From Pseudomonas mandelii (GTDB lineage: Bacteria > Pseudomonadota > Gammaproteobacteria > Pseudomonadales > Pseudomonadaceae), in the NCBI RefSeq assembly GCF_900106065.1, contig NZ_LT629796.1:4743501-4807500 (forward strand): a stretch of DNA of 64,000 bases. Direction: 5' to 3'. The notes beneath the pieces are model-generated. The model was not told where the DNA came from. It did no database searches and was given only the letters and a program-made list of their open reading frames with translations. Made by a program: the position numbers and the translations under genes. This document shows positions 9,579 to 18,885 of this stretch, piece after piece. Positions within the stretch are counted from its first letter, which is position 1, and the number at the start of each line of letters is the position of its first letter.

Positions 9579-10412
9579 TCAAAGACCGTTGAGATACAGA
9601 TGCTCATAGCAAAAGTTGGTGGCGTCGATATAGCCTTCTGCACCGCCACAATCAAAGCGCAGGCCTTCGAACTTGTAAGCCAGCACGCAGCCATTTTGGG
9701 CCTGCTTCATCAGTGCGTCGGTGATCTGGATTTCGCCACCCTTGCCCGGTTGGGTGTCGGCGATCAAATCAAAAATATCGGGGGTCAGAATGTAGCGGCC
9801 AATGATCGCCAGGTTGGACGGTGCGTCCTCGGGTGCCGGCTTCTCGACCATGCTGTTGACCCGGTAGATCCCTTCGGAAATCAACTCGCCGGCGATCACG
9901 CCATATTTATGAGTCTGATCTCGAGGCACTTCTTGAATGGCCACGATCGAGCAGCGGAATTTTTTGTAGAGCTGGATCATCTGCGCCAGTACGCCGTCAC
10001 CTTGCAGGTTCAGGCACAGGTCATCCGCCAGCACCACGGCGAACGGTTCGTCACCGATCAAGGGACGACCGCTGAGAATCGCGTGCCCCAGGCCTTTCAT
10101 TTCGACCTGACGGGTGTAGGCGAACGTGCAGGTTTCAATCAGCTCCCGAGTGCCGGCCAGAAACTTTTCCTTTTCGGTGCCGCGAATCTGGTGTTCCAGT
10201 TCATAGCTGATATCGAAATGGTCTTCCAGCGCACGCTTGCCTCGGCCGGTCACAATTGCCATGTGCTGCAGACCGGCGTCCCGTGCCTCTTCAACGGCGT
10301 ACTGGATTAAAGGCTTGTTGACGATCGGCAGCATTTCCTTCGGCATGGCTTTAGTAGCAGGCAAGAAGCGCGTGCCATAACCGGCGGCGGGGAACAAGCA
10401 TTTACGAATCAT
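9579..10412 (-). CDS. galU: UTP-glucose-1-phosphate uridylyltransferase
   Basis: Makes UDP-glucose from UTP and glucose 1-phosphate in the cytosol, feeding exopolysaccharide, LPS and trehalose pathways. The protein begins IRKCLFPAAGYGTRFLPATK with the nucleotide-binding GxGTR loop, followed by KPLIQYAVEEA and, later, VEKPAPEDAPSNLAIIGRYI and the FDCGGAEGYI segment. I place the start at ATG 10412, which has an AGGA eight bases upstream. A further ATG at 10433 would add seven unconserved residues. galE lies divergently upstream, so UDP-glucose and UDP-galactose supply are linked. Confidence 0.96.
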   Translation of the reverse strand: MIRKCLFPAAGYGTRFLPATKAMPKEMLPIVNKPLIQYAVEEARDAGLQHMAIVTGRGKRALEDHFDISYELEHQIRGTEKEKFLAGTRELIETCTFAYTRQVEMKGLGHAILSGRPLIGDEPFAVVLADDLCLNLQGDGVLAQMIQLYKKFRCSIVAIQEVPRDQTHKYGVIAGELISEGIYRVNSMVEKPAPEDAPSNLAIIGRYILTPDIFDLIADTQPGKGGEIQITDALMKQAQNGCVLAYKFEGLRFDCGGAEGYIDATNFCYEHLYLNGL

Positions 10413-10710
10413 AGATATATCCTGGAAAGTCATTATTCACATCCACGCAGAAACAATATCGAGTGTGGCTGTGAGTTTTGAAGTATTACTGAGGTTGTAC
10501 TTTAATACCTGAGTGAGGCTTTATTGGCAATTATTAGCAGGCGTAGAGTGGGGCAAATGTTATTAGTTGTCGGGGCTGATGCCTTTTAGTTAATTTTAGT
10601 CGGGGTCTGTTAATAGTGTTGGTTGTTCTGAAGTGCTAATAAGTGTTTGGCGTCAATGGGTGATGTGCACATTTAACATTGCCTGTAATTGAGCACTTCA
10701 ATACTCCACT
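10413..10710. other. Divergent galU-galE intergenic region
   Basis: About 300 bp between two divergent genes. It is visibly AT-richer than its flanks (for example around 10480-10620) and must carry both promoters. I see no tRNA, clear hairpin or convincing open frame with a ribosome-binding site, and I did not find a -35/-10 pair good enough to place. Confidence 0.5.
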
Positions 10711-11739
10711 ATGGACCGCTCTATGAAGATTCTGGTAACGGGTGGAACCGGTTATATCGGTTCTCACACTACACTTGCGCTGCTTGAGGCGGGCTTCGAT
10801 GTGGTTGTGCTGGACAACCTTTGCAATAGCTCTGACGCGTCCCTGCACGCCATTGAAGCCCTCTGCGGCAAGTCCGCATCGATGATTCGGGGGGATGTGT
10901 GCGACCGGGCATTGCTGGACCGGATTTTTCAGGAGCATTCCATTGATGCTGTCCTGCATTTTGCCGGGCTCAAGGCCGTAGGCGAGAGCGTGCGCAAGCC
11001 GCTTGATTATTACGAGGCCAATGTTTGCGGGAGCATTACGCTGTGCCAGGCGATGTCGGCGGCGGGCGTGTTCCGGTTGGTGTTCAGTTCATCGGCCACG
11101 GTGTACGGCGCGCCTGAGCAGATGCCGATCCGGGAAGATTTCCCCACCGGCACGCCAACCAATCCTTACGGGCAATCCAAGTTGTTCATCGAAAACGTGC
11201 TGCAGGATCTGTGTGCGGCAGAACCGCGCTGGAGCATCGCGCTGTTGCGTTACTTCAACCCGATTGGCGCTCATGCCAGTGGCCACATGGGGGAAGACCC
11301 CAGCGGGATTCCCAATAACCTGGTGCCTTACATCAGCCAGGTGGCCGTCGGCAGTCTCAAGGAGTTGTCGATATTTGGTGACGATTACCCCACCGTCGAT
11401 GGCACCGGCGTGCGCGACTACATCCACGTGGTGGATCTGGCGGATGGGCACCTCAAGGCATTACAGACGATCTCGACGCGTACCGGAATCAATATCTGGA
11501 ACCTGGGCACGGGCGATGGTTACAGCGTTCTGGAGGTAGTGCGGGCGTTCGAGCAGGCGTCGGGGCGTCCAGTGCCTTATCGCGTGATGCCACGACGCTC
11601 GGGCGACATCGCCGAGTGTTGGGCCGATCCTTCCAAAGCGGCGAAGGAGCTCGGCTGGAAGGCCACGCGAAATCTACAGGAGATGATGACAGACACCTGG
11701 CGTTGGCAATCGAATCATCCCAGGGGTTACGTCGAGTAG
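10711..11739 (+). CDS. galE: UDP-glucose 4-epimerase
   Basis: NAD-dependent short-chain dehydrogenase that interconverts UDP-glucose and UDP-galactose. The Rossmann motif GGTGYIGSHT is near the N-terminus. Catalytic SSSATVYG and YGQSK (Tyr-x3-Lys) are present, and the substrate-binding RYFNPIGAHASG region follows. Length (342 aa) is standard. Neither ATG 10711 nor the in-frame ATG 10723 (MKILVTGG, the more usual beginning) has a strong ribosome-binding site, so the start is uncertain by four residues. It supplies galactose units for the adjacent polysaccharide genes. Confidence 0.95.
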   Translation: MDRSMKILVTGGTGYIGSHTTLALLEAGFDVVVLDNLCNSSDASLHAIEALCGKSASMIRGDVCDRALLDRIFQEHSIDAVLHFAGLKAVGESVRKPLDYYEANVCGSITLCQAMSAAGVFRLVFSSSATVYGAPEQMPIREDFPTGTPTNPYGQSKLFIENVLQDLCAAEPRWSIALLRYFNPIGAHASGHMGEDPSGIPNNLVPYISQVAVGSLKELSIFGDDYPTVDGTGVRDYIHVVDLADGHLKALQTISTRTGINIWNLGTGDGYSVLEVVRAFEQASGRPVPYRVMPRRSGDIAECWADPSKAAKELGWKATRNLQEMMTDTWRWQSNHPRGYVE

Positions 11740-11880
11740 GGCTTGAAACAGGCCGTCAGCCCCTGGTTTTTCTGCTGAACTGTTATATCAGGACGCAATG
11801 TTAATTATGGTCGGGAAAATTGACTGGAAACACGTCCCGCAAGTCCGTAGATATAAAGAACACGCAGGAAGGAGTTTGAT

Positions 11881-12123
11881 ATGAAAAAGATGATGGTGAT
11901 TGCCGTATTGTCCATGATGAGCAGCGGGGCTTTCGCAGTAGAAGTACCTCTTTCGCTGGATACAAAAGTGCTGGGTGATGTAACGGCGGCACAAGCTGCA
12001 TTGGCCAGCACTGCGATTGTTTCAGGCGCAGTGGCTGCCTCCAGCAGCGGCGGAAGTTCCAACGGCGGAACAACCGGAAGTACCGGGACTACAGGCACTA
12101 CCGGTACCACCGGCACACACTGA
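11881..12123 (+). CDS. Small secreted Gly/Thr-rich protein, GfcA/YjbE-like
   Basis: An 80-aa protein with a clear signal peptide (KKMMVIAVLSMMSSGAFA, cut near residue 19-20), a short Ala-rich stretch and a C-terminal tail of Gly-Thr repeats (TGTTGTTGTTGT). There is a strong AAGGAG upstream of ATG 11881. The layout matches E. coli GfcA/YjbE, tiny Thr-rich exported proteins that open the gfc (group 4 capsule) and yjb operons. The next four genes here match the rest of that operon, which is the main support. Its molecular role is unknown even in E. coli, to my knowledge. Confidence 0.8.
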   Translation: MKKMMVIAVLSMMSSGAFAVEVPLSLDTKVLGDVTAAQAALASTAIVSGAVAASSSGGSSNGGTTGSTGTTGTTGTTGTH

Positions 12124-12209
12124 TAAATACCGCAGGTGTCATCCAAGATTGCCCGGCTAACACTGGGTGATCTTGTTTTGGGTTTGCCCTTGAATAGCGT
12201 AGTGCCATT

Positions 12210-13319
12210 ATGATTCGTAGCGTTCCTTTTTTAATGCTGGCAAGTATTGCTTTGCAAGGTTGTATGTTTTCGCCGGGCCAACATATGAGCACCAGCGATA
12301 TCACTCGCGAAGGCTCAAGCGAAAACAGTCGGGTCGAGCTTATTCCGATTACCCCCAAGCTTATCGCCATGGACAGGGCCACTCAGGTACATGAGTCATT
12401 ACCCCCGGAATTGTTGACCACGCCCGACGAATACCGCATCGGTAACAACGATGTCTTGTACATCACGGTATGGGATCACCCCGAGCTGACTGCACCTTCT
12501 GGCGCGCAACAGCAGATCGATGCAAACGGCCGTCTTGTTCGGTCCGATGGCACGCTGTATTACCCCTACATCAAAGAAGTCCAGGCCGCCGGAAAGACCA
12601 TCCAGCAACTGCGATCCGATATTGCCGAGAAGTTGTCCACCTTCATCTCGGACCCGCAAGTGGATGTCGCCGTGTTGCGCTTTGCCAGTCAGAAAGTGGT
12701 GGTGTCGGGCGCTGTATTGAAAGCAGGCCCTCAAGCGATTTCCACCAATCCGCTCAATGTGGTTGAAGCCTTGGGTTCGGCCGGTGTCGATCCGCTGAAT
12801 GCGGACTTGTCCGGGTTGCTGTTGACGCGAAACGGGCGGGTTTATCCGCTGAATCTAGACGCGCTTAATCAACAGAATGCCGAGTTGCAGAAGGTCTACC
12901 TCAGAGGCGGCGATCAGTTGTATTTGCCCTACAACGACAGCAAGAAGATCTACGTGATGGGCGAGGTCAATCAGCCGCGTGCATTGACCTTCAAGACCCG
13001 CACCATGAATCTTTCCGACGTCATTGGTTCGGTAGGAGGGTTGAACCAGACCACCTCGAACGGCAACGCCGTGTACGTCATTCGCGGTGTAGAAAACCTC
13101 GATGTCGAACCCGCCAAAATCTATCAACTACAAGCCGAGTCGCCGTCCGCCATGGCGCTCGCCACTCACTTCGATGTCCGCCCCCAGGACATTGTTTATG
13201 TAGGCCCTGCCAACGTTACCCGCTGGAACCGCTTCATCAGTCAATTGGTGCCATCGGCCTCGATTCTCGGTATGGGCGCGGCGGCACAAAACAACTTAAG
13301 TGAAGCCAACAGCAGATAA
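12210..13319 (+). CDS. Outer-membrane polysaccharide export lipoprotein (Wza/GfcE-like)
   Basis: Outer-membrane polysaccharide exporter partner of the Wzc kinase. The signal peptide ends in lipobox LQGC, with the acylated Cys at about residue 18. The poly_export domain starts EYRIGNNDVLYITVWDHPEL, followed by two SLBB beta-grasp domains (about 158-240 and 245-330). A hydrophobic/amphipathic C-terminal segment (ASILGMGAAAQN) could form the octameric barrel helix. At 369 aa it is the normal size. In the E. coli gfc operon this gene is last (gfcE); here it is second, directly after the gfcA-like gene. Confidence 0.92.
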   Translation: MIRSVPFLMLASIALQGCMFSPGQHMSTSDITREGSSENSRVELIPITPKLIAMDRATQVHESLPPELLTTPDEYRIGNNDVLYITVWDHPELTAPSGAQQQIDANGRLVRSDGTLYYPYIKEVQAAGKTIQQLRSDIAEKLSTFISDPQVDVAVLRFASQKVVVSGAVLKAGPQAISTNPLNVVEALGSAGVDPLNADLSGLLLTRNGRVYPLNLDALNQQNAELQKVYLRGGDQLYLPYNDSKKIYVMGEVNQPRALTFKTRTMNLSDVIGSVGGLNQTTSNGNAVYVIRGVENLDVEPAKIYQLQAESPSAMALATHFDVRPQDIVYVGPANVTRWNRFISQLVPSASILGMGAAAQNNLSEANSR

Positions 13320-13333
13320 GGTCTGGTCCCACT

Positions 13334-13999
13334 GTGAGAACGTTGAACGTTAGCGTCTGCTTGATGGCGGCATTGCTGTTGTGTGGATGTAATCCGCTGA
13401 TGAAGGCCACGCTGGCGAACTTCAAAGCCGTGGCCACCGGGCCTGACGACCTGGAGTTGACTCCGGCGCAAGTGGCCGAGGTTCAGTATCCGCAACTCAA
13501 GCTGACGACCCCTTCCGGCGAAGGGGTGTTGGCGATGGTGCGTGAGCGAGGTGACTTGCAGTACTGGGTCGCGTCCGGCAAGCAGGTGTTGTTGCTGCGC
13601 GACGGCCTGGCGGTTCGCACTGTCGGCCTGGGCTTTGAAGGTGACCTGGACGGGACCCGTATCGAAACGCAATCGCCGTTCAAGCAAGGCCTTCACCGAT
13701 TGCCCGATGGATACACCAGCCAGCGCTGGATCGATCTCTATCGAGGTTACGAAGTGGGTGTTGCCGTGAGCAGCCGCTTTACCCGAAAACCCATGGAAAC
13801 CCTCAGGATCCTGGACAAGGAATACGCCGTGCTGCGTGTCGATGAGCAGATAGAGGCACCGGCTATTGGCCTGCGCGCGACCAATCATTATTGGGTCGAT
13901 CCGGATAACGGTTTCATCCTCCAGAGTGAACAGCAACTGACAGGGCAACTCAGGGTGAAGATCGTGCAGTTGACCTCTGAGCGCGGGGCTGTCCGTTGA
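13334..13999 (+). CDS. YjbF/GfcB-family lipoprotein
   Basis: A 221-aa predicted lipoprotein. The signal peptide MRTLNVSVCLMAALLLCGC ends in a lipobox with the modified Cys near residue 19. The rest is mostly beta-strand-like, with DLQYWVASGKQVLLLRDGL and a C-terminal GLRATNHYWVDPDNGFILQS, which match the GfcB/YjbF family. It starts with GTG 14 bp after the exporter gene. Its stop overlaps the TTG start of the GfcC-like gene (TTGA). Family members are needed for group 4 capsule or biofilm polymer secretion; biochemical function is not established. Confidence 0.85.
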   Translation: MRTLNVSVCLMAALLLCGCNPLMKATLANFKAVATGPDDLELTPAQVAEVQYPQLKLTTPSGEGVLAMVRERGDLQYWVASGKQVLLLRDGLAVRTVGLGFEGDLDGTRIETQSPFKQGLHRLPDGYTSQRWIDLYRGYEVGVAVSSRFTRKPMETLRILDKEYAVLRVDEQIEAPAIGLRATNHYWVDPDNGFILQSEQQLTGQLRVKIVQLTSERGAVR

Positions 14000-14757
14000 A
14001 GTTTCCCAAGGTGTTATGGACGTGCCTTTTGTTGATCTGCGGTGGCGTGAATGCGGCAGTCAACGTCAGCGGTGATGTGCGCAATCCGGGGCCGGTCGAG
14101 CTGCAACCCGGGGGGCGCGTGCTGGATGTGATGCGTTTGGCGCAACCCAATCCTGAAAGCTACTGGCTGGCGGCCGCCTGGCTGCGACAACCATTGCTTG
14201 AGGAGCAGACCCGACTCAAGACCGGGGTCCTGTTTGACTTGAAGGTGCTGCAACGCACCGCATTGCTCTTCGATCGGCCCAGCCGGGCGGCGTTGGCGTT
14301 GCAGTTGTACGAGCAAGTCAGCCGCATGCCGGTTACCGGGCGCCAGGTGGCGGTCCTTGATCCGATCGCGGTGGAGGTCGGCTTCGCTCGCAACTTCCGC
14401 CTCGATGACGGCGACAGCCTTATCTACCCGAAGCGTTCCGATGTGGTTGAAGTGCTGGGCGCTGTCGCCGAACCGTGCCGGCTCGCCTTTCGCCCGCTGC
14501 AAGAGGCGCGGGATTACCTGCAAGGGTGTTCATCGCTGACCGATGCCGAAGCCGATTACCTCTGGATCGTTCAGCCTGACGGGGTCACCCGCCGTGTCGG
14601 CATTGCGCCGTGGAATCGTGAAAGCGGGCAGGTGCCTGCCGCCGGCAGCAAAATCCTGGTCCCTGTCAAAACCGATGATCTTAATCCGCCTATACCTGAA
14701 CTGAATCAGCAGTTGGCCGAATTTCTTGCCACGCAACTGGCTGAGGTGGTTCCTTGA
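13996..14757 (+). CDS. YjbG/GfcC-family periplasmic capsule protein
   Basis: Periplasmic protein of 253 aa with a signal peptide (KFPKVLWTCLLLICGGVNA) and a beta-grasp/SLBB-like first domain (VNVSGDVRNPGPVELQPGGRV). It matches GfcC, whose E. coli structure has two beta-grasp domains and a C-terminal amphipathic helix; here the helix is PELNQQLAEFLATQLAEV. A TTG start at 13996 overlaps the upstream stop, and the gene's own stop overlaps the next TTG start. The strict order GfcB-GfcC-GfcD is that of the E. coli operon. Confidence 0.85.
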   Translation: MKFPKVLWTCLLLICGGVNAAVNVSGDVRNPGPVELQPGGRVLDVMRLAQPNPESYWLAAAWLRQPLLEEQTRLKTGVLFDLKVLQRTALLFDRPSRAALALQLYEQVSRMPVTGRQVAVLDPIAVEVGFARNFRLDDGDSLIYPKRSDVVEVLGAVAEPCRLAFRPLQEARDYLQGCSSLTDAEADYLWIVQPDGVTRRVGIAPWNRESGQVPAAGSKILVPVKTDDLNPPIPELNQQLAEFLATQLAEVVP

Positions 14758-16832
14758 ATTTACGTTTTGCTGCAGTGCTGTTGTTGCCGTGTGGTTTGGC
14801 TCATGCAGAGCCGCGATTGACTCAAAACGATTTCGGCGGCGTGGGCTTGATGCAAACGCCGACGGCTCGAATGGCACCGGCCGGCGAGTTGAGTGTGAAT
14901 GCCAGTCGAACCGAGCCCTATACCCGTTACAGCGTTTCATTGCAGCCATTTGAATGGCTGGAAGGCTCGTTTCGCTATACCGCGATCACCAACCGCCGGT
15001 ATGGCCCCGAGTCGTTGAGTGGCGACCAGAGTTATAAAGACAAGGCCGTGGACCTCAAGGTCCGCCTTTGGCAAGAAAGCCACTGGGCACCTGAACTGGC
15101 CCTGGGCTTTCGCGACGTCGGGGGGACCGGACTGTTCTCCAGCGAATTCCTGGTCGCCAACAAACGCTATGACGATTTTGATTTCAGCGCGGGTATTGCC
15201 TGGGGATACATCGGCAATCGAGGCGATTTCGACAACCCGTTGGGCTGGGCGGCTGATCGCTTCAACACCCGGCCGGACGGCGAGGGCACCGGTGACGTCA
15301 ACACCAATGCCTATTTTCGTGGGCGACCTTCATTGTTTGGCGGCGTGACCTACCAGACACCCTGGGAGCCGCTCAGCCTGAAGCTTGAGTACGAAGGCAA
15401 CGACTACAAAAACGAGCCGAAAGACAACGTCATCAAGCAAGATTCGCCCATCAACATCGGCGCCGTGTTCAAGCTGACCGATTCGGTCGATCTCAGCGCG
15501 GGTTGGGAGCGCGGCAATACCGCGATGTTCGGCATCACCCTGCACACCAACTTCGTCAGCCGCAAGGCGCCGGCCAAGACTTACGATCCGCCCGCGGAGC
15601 GTCTGCCGACACAGGCTCCTGCCACACCACCGGATCAGGTTAACTGGGCCAACGTGTCCCAACGTTTGCAGAAAAATGCCGGCTACAAAGTCGAGCGCAT
15701 CACTCAGCGCGGCCCCGAGTTGTTTGTGTACGGCGAGCAGACGAACTATTTCCATTCGGCCAAAGCCGTCGGCCGCGCCAGCCGGATTCTGGACAACAGC
15801 GTCAACGACGATATCGACTGGTTCACCCTGGTGAACAAGCGCTACGACATGCCGCTGGAAGAAACCAGCGTGCCGCGCGAGACCTTCCGCGAAGTGGTCA
15901 ACAATGAGGAGCCGCTGCAAACCTTGCACCGAACCACTGAGGTCAACGGGGCGATGCCGCATACCGAGACCACCCTCTATACTGCCGCGCGCGATCCCTT
16001 CAGCTATGGTGTCGGGCTGGGCTACAAACAGAACGTCGGCGGCCCTGATGGTTTGCTCTATCAGCTGAGTGCCGATGCGGACGCCGAGTATCGTTTCACG
16101 CGCAATACCTGGTGGAGCGGCCTGCTGAGCGCCAACCTGGTGAACAACTACGACAACTTTACCTACGACGCACCAAGTGGTTTGCCCCGGGTGCGGACCG
16201 ACCTGCGCAAGTACCTGACGACCTCTGACGTCACCATGCCCACGTTCCAGTTCAGCCACGCCGAGCAACTGGATAAAGACCTGTATGGCATGGTCTACGG
16301 CGGCTATCTGGAGTCGATGTTTGCCGGTGTGGGCGGTGAGGTACTGTTCCGTCCGGCAGGCCAGCGTTGGTCGGTGGGTGCAGACCTGAACTACGTGCGT
16401 CAGCGCGAGTTCAACCAGGGTTTTGGCTTGCGCGATTACTCGACCGTGACCGGCCATATCACCGGTTATACCGACTTGCCTTTCGATACCCAGGCCGCCG
16501 TCAGTGTCGGCCGTTACCTGGCGCGGGATTGGGGCGCCACAGTCGATCTGTCACGGGAGTTCCGCAATGGTGTGCGATTCGGTGCCTGGGCCACGCTGAC
16601 CACTGCGACGACAGCGGAATACGGTGAAGGCAGTTTCGACAAGGGCATCTACATCTCCATTCCGTTCGATGAACTGATGAGCATGTCGACCATGCGTCGG
16701 GCCAATATCGTCTGGTCGCCGCTGACCCGGGACGGCGGTGCACGGCTCAATCGCAGCTACTGGCTGCACTCGATGACCGATAGCCGTGACAGCGACTTGT
16801 TCTACCGTAACTTCGACAAGATCACTGAGTGA
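14754..16832 (+). CDS. YjbH/GfcD-family outer-membrane barrel lipoprotein-like protein
   Basis: Large (692 aa) predicted outer-membrane beta-barrel protein of the YjbH/GfcD family. After a signal peptide (NLRFAAVLLLPCGLAHA) comes the family hallmark QNDFGGVGLMQTPTARMAPAGE. Alternating-strand repeats rich in aromatic residues follow (for example DDFDFSAGIAWGYIGNRGDFDNPLGWAADR). The C-terminus ends with WSPLTRDGGARLNRSYWLH and SDLFYRNF. It is the last gene of the gfc-like operon and probably forms or assists the outer-membrane secretion pore with the Wza-like protein. Confidence 0.87.
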   Translation: MNLRFAAVLLLPCGLAHAEPRLTQNDFGGVGLMQTPTARMAPAGELSVNASRTEPYTRYSVSLQPFEWLEGSFRYTAITNRRYGPESLSGDQSYKDKAVDLKVRLWQESHWAPELALGFRDVGGTGLFSSEFLVANKRYDDFDFSAGIAWGYIGNRGDFDNPLGWAADRFNTRPDGEGTGDVNTNAYFRGRPSLFGGVTYQTPWEPLSLKLEYEGNDYKNEPKDNVIKQDSPINIGAVFKLTDSVDLSAGWERGNTAMFGITLHTNFVSRKAPAKTYDPPAERLPTQAPATPPDQVNWANVSQRLQKNAGYKVERITQRGPELFVYGEQTNYFHSAKAVGRASRILDNSVNDDIDWFTLVNKRYDMPLEETSVPRETFREVVNNEEPLQTLHRTTEVNGAMPHTETTLYTAARDPFSYGVGLGYKQNVGGPDGLLYQLSADADAEYRFTRNTWWSGLLSANLVNNYDNFTYDAPSGLPRVRTDLRKYLTTSDVTMPTFQFSHAEQLDKDLYGMVYGGYLESMFAGVGGEVLFRPAGQRWSVGADLNYVRQREFNQGFGLRDYSTVTGHITGYTDLPFDTQAAVSVGRYLARDWGATVDLSREFRNGVRFGAWATLTTATTAEYGEGSFDKGIYISIPFDELMSMSTMRRANIVWSPLTRDGGARLNRSYWLHSMTDSRDSDLFYRNFDKITE

Positions 16833-17130
16833 ACGCGGGCGATCTGCAGGGCGATTAGCGCTGTAGATCGCATCGCGGTCGACCGGAAGGGAACAACCTC
16901 GAAGGTCTTTTAGTAAGCAGCGCCATCTTGCGCAGGGTTCTCTGCGTTAAAACGACACACTTGCAATGATAAGCCGGGGGCTGACTCAACTCCCGGCTTG
17001 AACAAGTGTTGCCGTGTGTCAGGGCGCCTGGTGTAGCAGGGGCGAAAGTGCGACTCAGCGCCTGATAGACGCCCATGAAAAAGGGGACTTGCGTCCCCTT
17101 GTCATTTTGCGGTGCCTGGTATTCAAGTGA
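16833..17130. other. Convergent intergenic region
   Basis: Separates the forward gfc-like operon from the reverse priming transferase gene. It contains an imperfect inverted repeat just after the gfcD-like stop (GCGATCTGCAG near 16838 against CTGTAGATCGC near 16861), which may end the forward transcript. A cleaner terminator for the reverse gene is listed separately. No credible coding frame was seen. Confidence 0.5.
17078..17100 (-). terminator. Rho-independent terminator of the priming transferase gene
   Basis: Perfect stem AAGGGGAC/GTCCCCTT with a four-base loop. Read on the reverse strand it is followed by a run of five T. It lies about 30 bp past the stop of the reverse gene at 17131. 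Confidence 0.8.
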
Positions 17131-18525
17131 TCAATAGATGTCTTTTGACAGCAAGGTAAAAGGCGTCTTCACCAGGATCTTCAAATCCAGCCACAACGAC
17201 CAGTTATTGATGTATTTGAGATCGATCTCCACACGCTTTTGCATCTTGTCGATGGTGTCGGTCTCGCCACGGCAACCGTTGATTTGAGCCAACCCGGTAA
17301 TCCCCGGTTTGATTCGGTGGCGAGCCATGTAGGCGAGAATCTTCCCGGAGTAGTAATCGTTGTGCGCAACGGCGTGGGGACGTGGTCCGACCAGAGCCAT
17401 ATGGCCTTGCAGCACATTGATCAACTGCGGCAGTTCGTCAAGCGAAGTACGGCGGATAAAGCGTCCCACCGGAGTGATCCGAGAATCGTTACGGCTGGCC
17501 TGCTTGACCTCAAGGTCATCGTGCACGCGCATCGAGCGAAACTTCCAGACCTGGATCACCTTGCCATTCCAGCCGTGGCGGTCCTGCTTGAAGAACACCG
17601 GGCCGGGAGAGTTGAGTTTAACGGCCAGGGCAATCAGTAACAGCAACGGACTTAGAAGAACCAGGGCCAACAGCGCCACGCTCTTTTCCAACAGGCTTTT
17701 ACTCAGTGCGGCGGTTGGCTGGCTGGTCAACGGGCTTTCATTCAAGTAGATCGCCGGCAAGCCGTCCACGACCCTTACCGAGTGATTGAGCAGCATCAGG
17801 CTGTTCAAGTCCGGCACCCAGACCACATCGACGTTGGCCCCCAGCAAATCGATATACATGGCTTCAATGTTTGCCGCTTCACTCAGGGGTAGCGTGATGT
17901 ACAAACGGCGGATGTCATGGGTTTTGATCAGCGCCAGCAGATGCTCTTGCGGGCCTACGATCGGCGGTGAGCCCATCGCCAGCGGGAGCGTTGTGTCGGT
18001 GCTGACCAACCCCACCAGCGGGAAGTGTTCAAGGCTACGCAGCTTCCGGGCAAGACCCAGCGCCAACTCGCCCGTACCGACGATCAGGGTTTTATGCTCG
18101 CTTTGAAGTGACCGTTGATAGTATTGCGAGAATCCGTGCAGCGGCACGTACAACAGTGCCTGCCCGAGATAACCGCAGGCTGCCCATATGAGGATCAGTT
18201 GACGGGAAAACAGTCCATCGGCCTTACAGATGAATGCCACACAGGCCAATGCCGCCAGGGTCATTGTCCATCCCACCAACAAACGCCCCAATCCCTCCAG
18301 GTAATTATCTTTCTTTGCATAGACGCCACACCAGGTATAGGCGGGCACCGAGGCAAGTACCGTTAGAATTGCGCACACTCGGTAATAGAACTCCACCGTC
18401 CCGGTGTGGTAATAAACCAATAGAAACAACAGGGCTACAACAAAGCCCTGACCCAGTGCCCATTGTCCCCAGAAGGTCAATCCTTTGAGGTGGGTATTTC
18501 GATTGATACGAAGATTGTTAACCAT
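17131..18525 (-). CDS. Undecaprenyl-phosphate glucose (sugar-1-P) phosphotransferase
   Basis: Polyisoprenyl-phosphate hexose-1-phosphate transferase of the WcaJ/WbaP type, which starts repeat-unit synthesis on undecaprenyl phosphate. Four or five N-terminal membrane helices precede a CoA-binding-like middle domain (KTLIVGTGELALGLARKL). The bacterial sugar transferase domain follows, with SPGPVFFKQDRHGWNGK, VWKFRSMRV, DELPQLINVLQGHMALVGPRP and PGITGLAQING. I place the start at ATG 18525 (464 aa), which has GGGGA upstream; a longer version would begin inside poor upstream sequence. It is oriented against the gfc-like operon but clearly belongs to the same pathway. Confidence 0.93.
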   Translation of the reverse strand: MVNNLRINRNTHLKGLTFWGQWALGQGFVVALLFLLVYYHTGTVEFYYRVCAILTVLASVPAYTWCGVYAKKDNYLEGLGRLLVGWTMTLAALACVAFICKADGLFSRQLILIWAACGYLGQALLYVPLHGFSQYYQRSLQSEHKTLIVGTGELALGLARKLRSLEHFPLVGLVSTDTTLPLAMGSPPIVGPQEHLLALIKTHDIRRLYITLPLSEAANIEAMYIDLLGANVDVVWVPDLNSLMLLNHSVRVVDGLPAIYLNESPLTSQPTAALSKSLLEKSVALLALVLLSPLLLLIALAVKLNSPGPVFFKQDRHGWNGKVIQVWKFRSMRVHDDLEVKQASRNDSRITPVGRFIRRTSLDELPQLINVLQGHMALVGPRPHAVAHNDYYSGKILAYMARHRIKPGITGLAQINGCRGETDTIDKMQKRVEIDLKYINNWSLWLDLKILVKTPFTLLSKDIY

Positions 18526-18885
18526 GCGATATCCCCAAAATACGTCCATTCGCGTGTCGACAGACAAGAGCCAAGTTGATGTGGTAAGCATTATTATTTT
18601 TATAAGAGGGCAAAACATTGACGGTCGAAATGCCACTGTGCGGCGTGCTCGTCAGTGAATAGATTAATTTATTGGGCAGAAAGCTGTCTGACGACTTTTA
18701 ACGAGTGGTAAGTTGGTGTGCTGGTTATATAGAGGCGGCGAAGTGTTAGAAATAGTCGATAATGAAAGTTGATTTCAGGAAGGGGCAAGCGAGATTGTCT
18801 GCGGAGAGGGGAGGGGCCGGAGGGTGAAATGGTGGGGTGCTTTTTTGTTTTTGTATGCACTACCATAGCGATCAATCTTATTGAT
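18526..18885. other. Intergenic region upstream of the priming transferase
   Basis: About 360 bp, AT-rich in its first half, holding the promoter of the reverse transferase gene and the end of the regulatory operon. A G-rich stretch lies near 18790-18830. I see no RNA gene or clear terminator. Confidence 0.4.

Noticed and set aside
15330..16457. Reverse open frame of 375 codons opposite the GfcD-like gene
   Set aside because: Same third-position GC effect; composition rich in His, Gln and Val with no recognisable domain.
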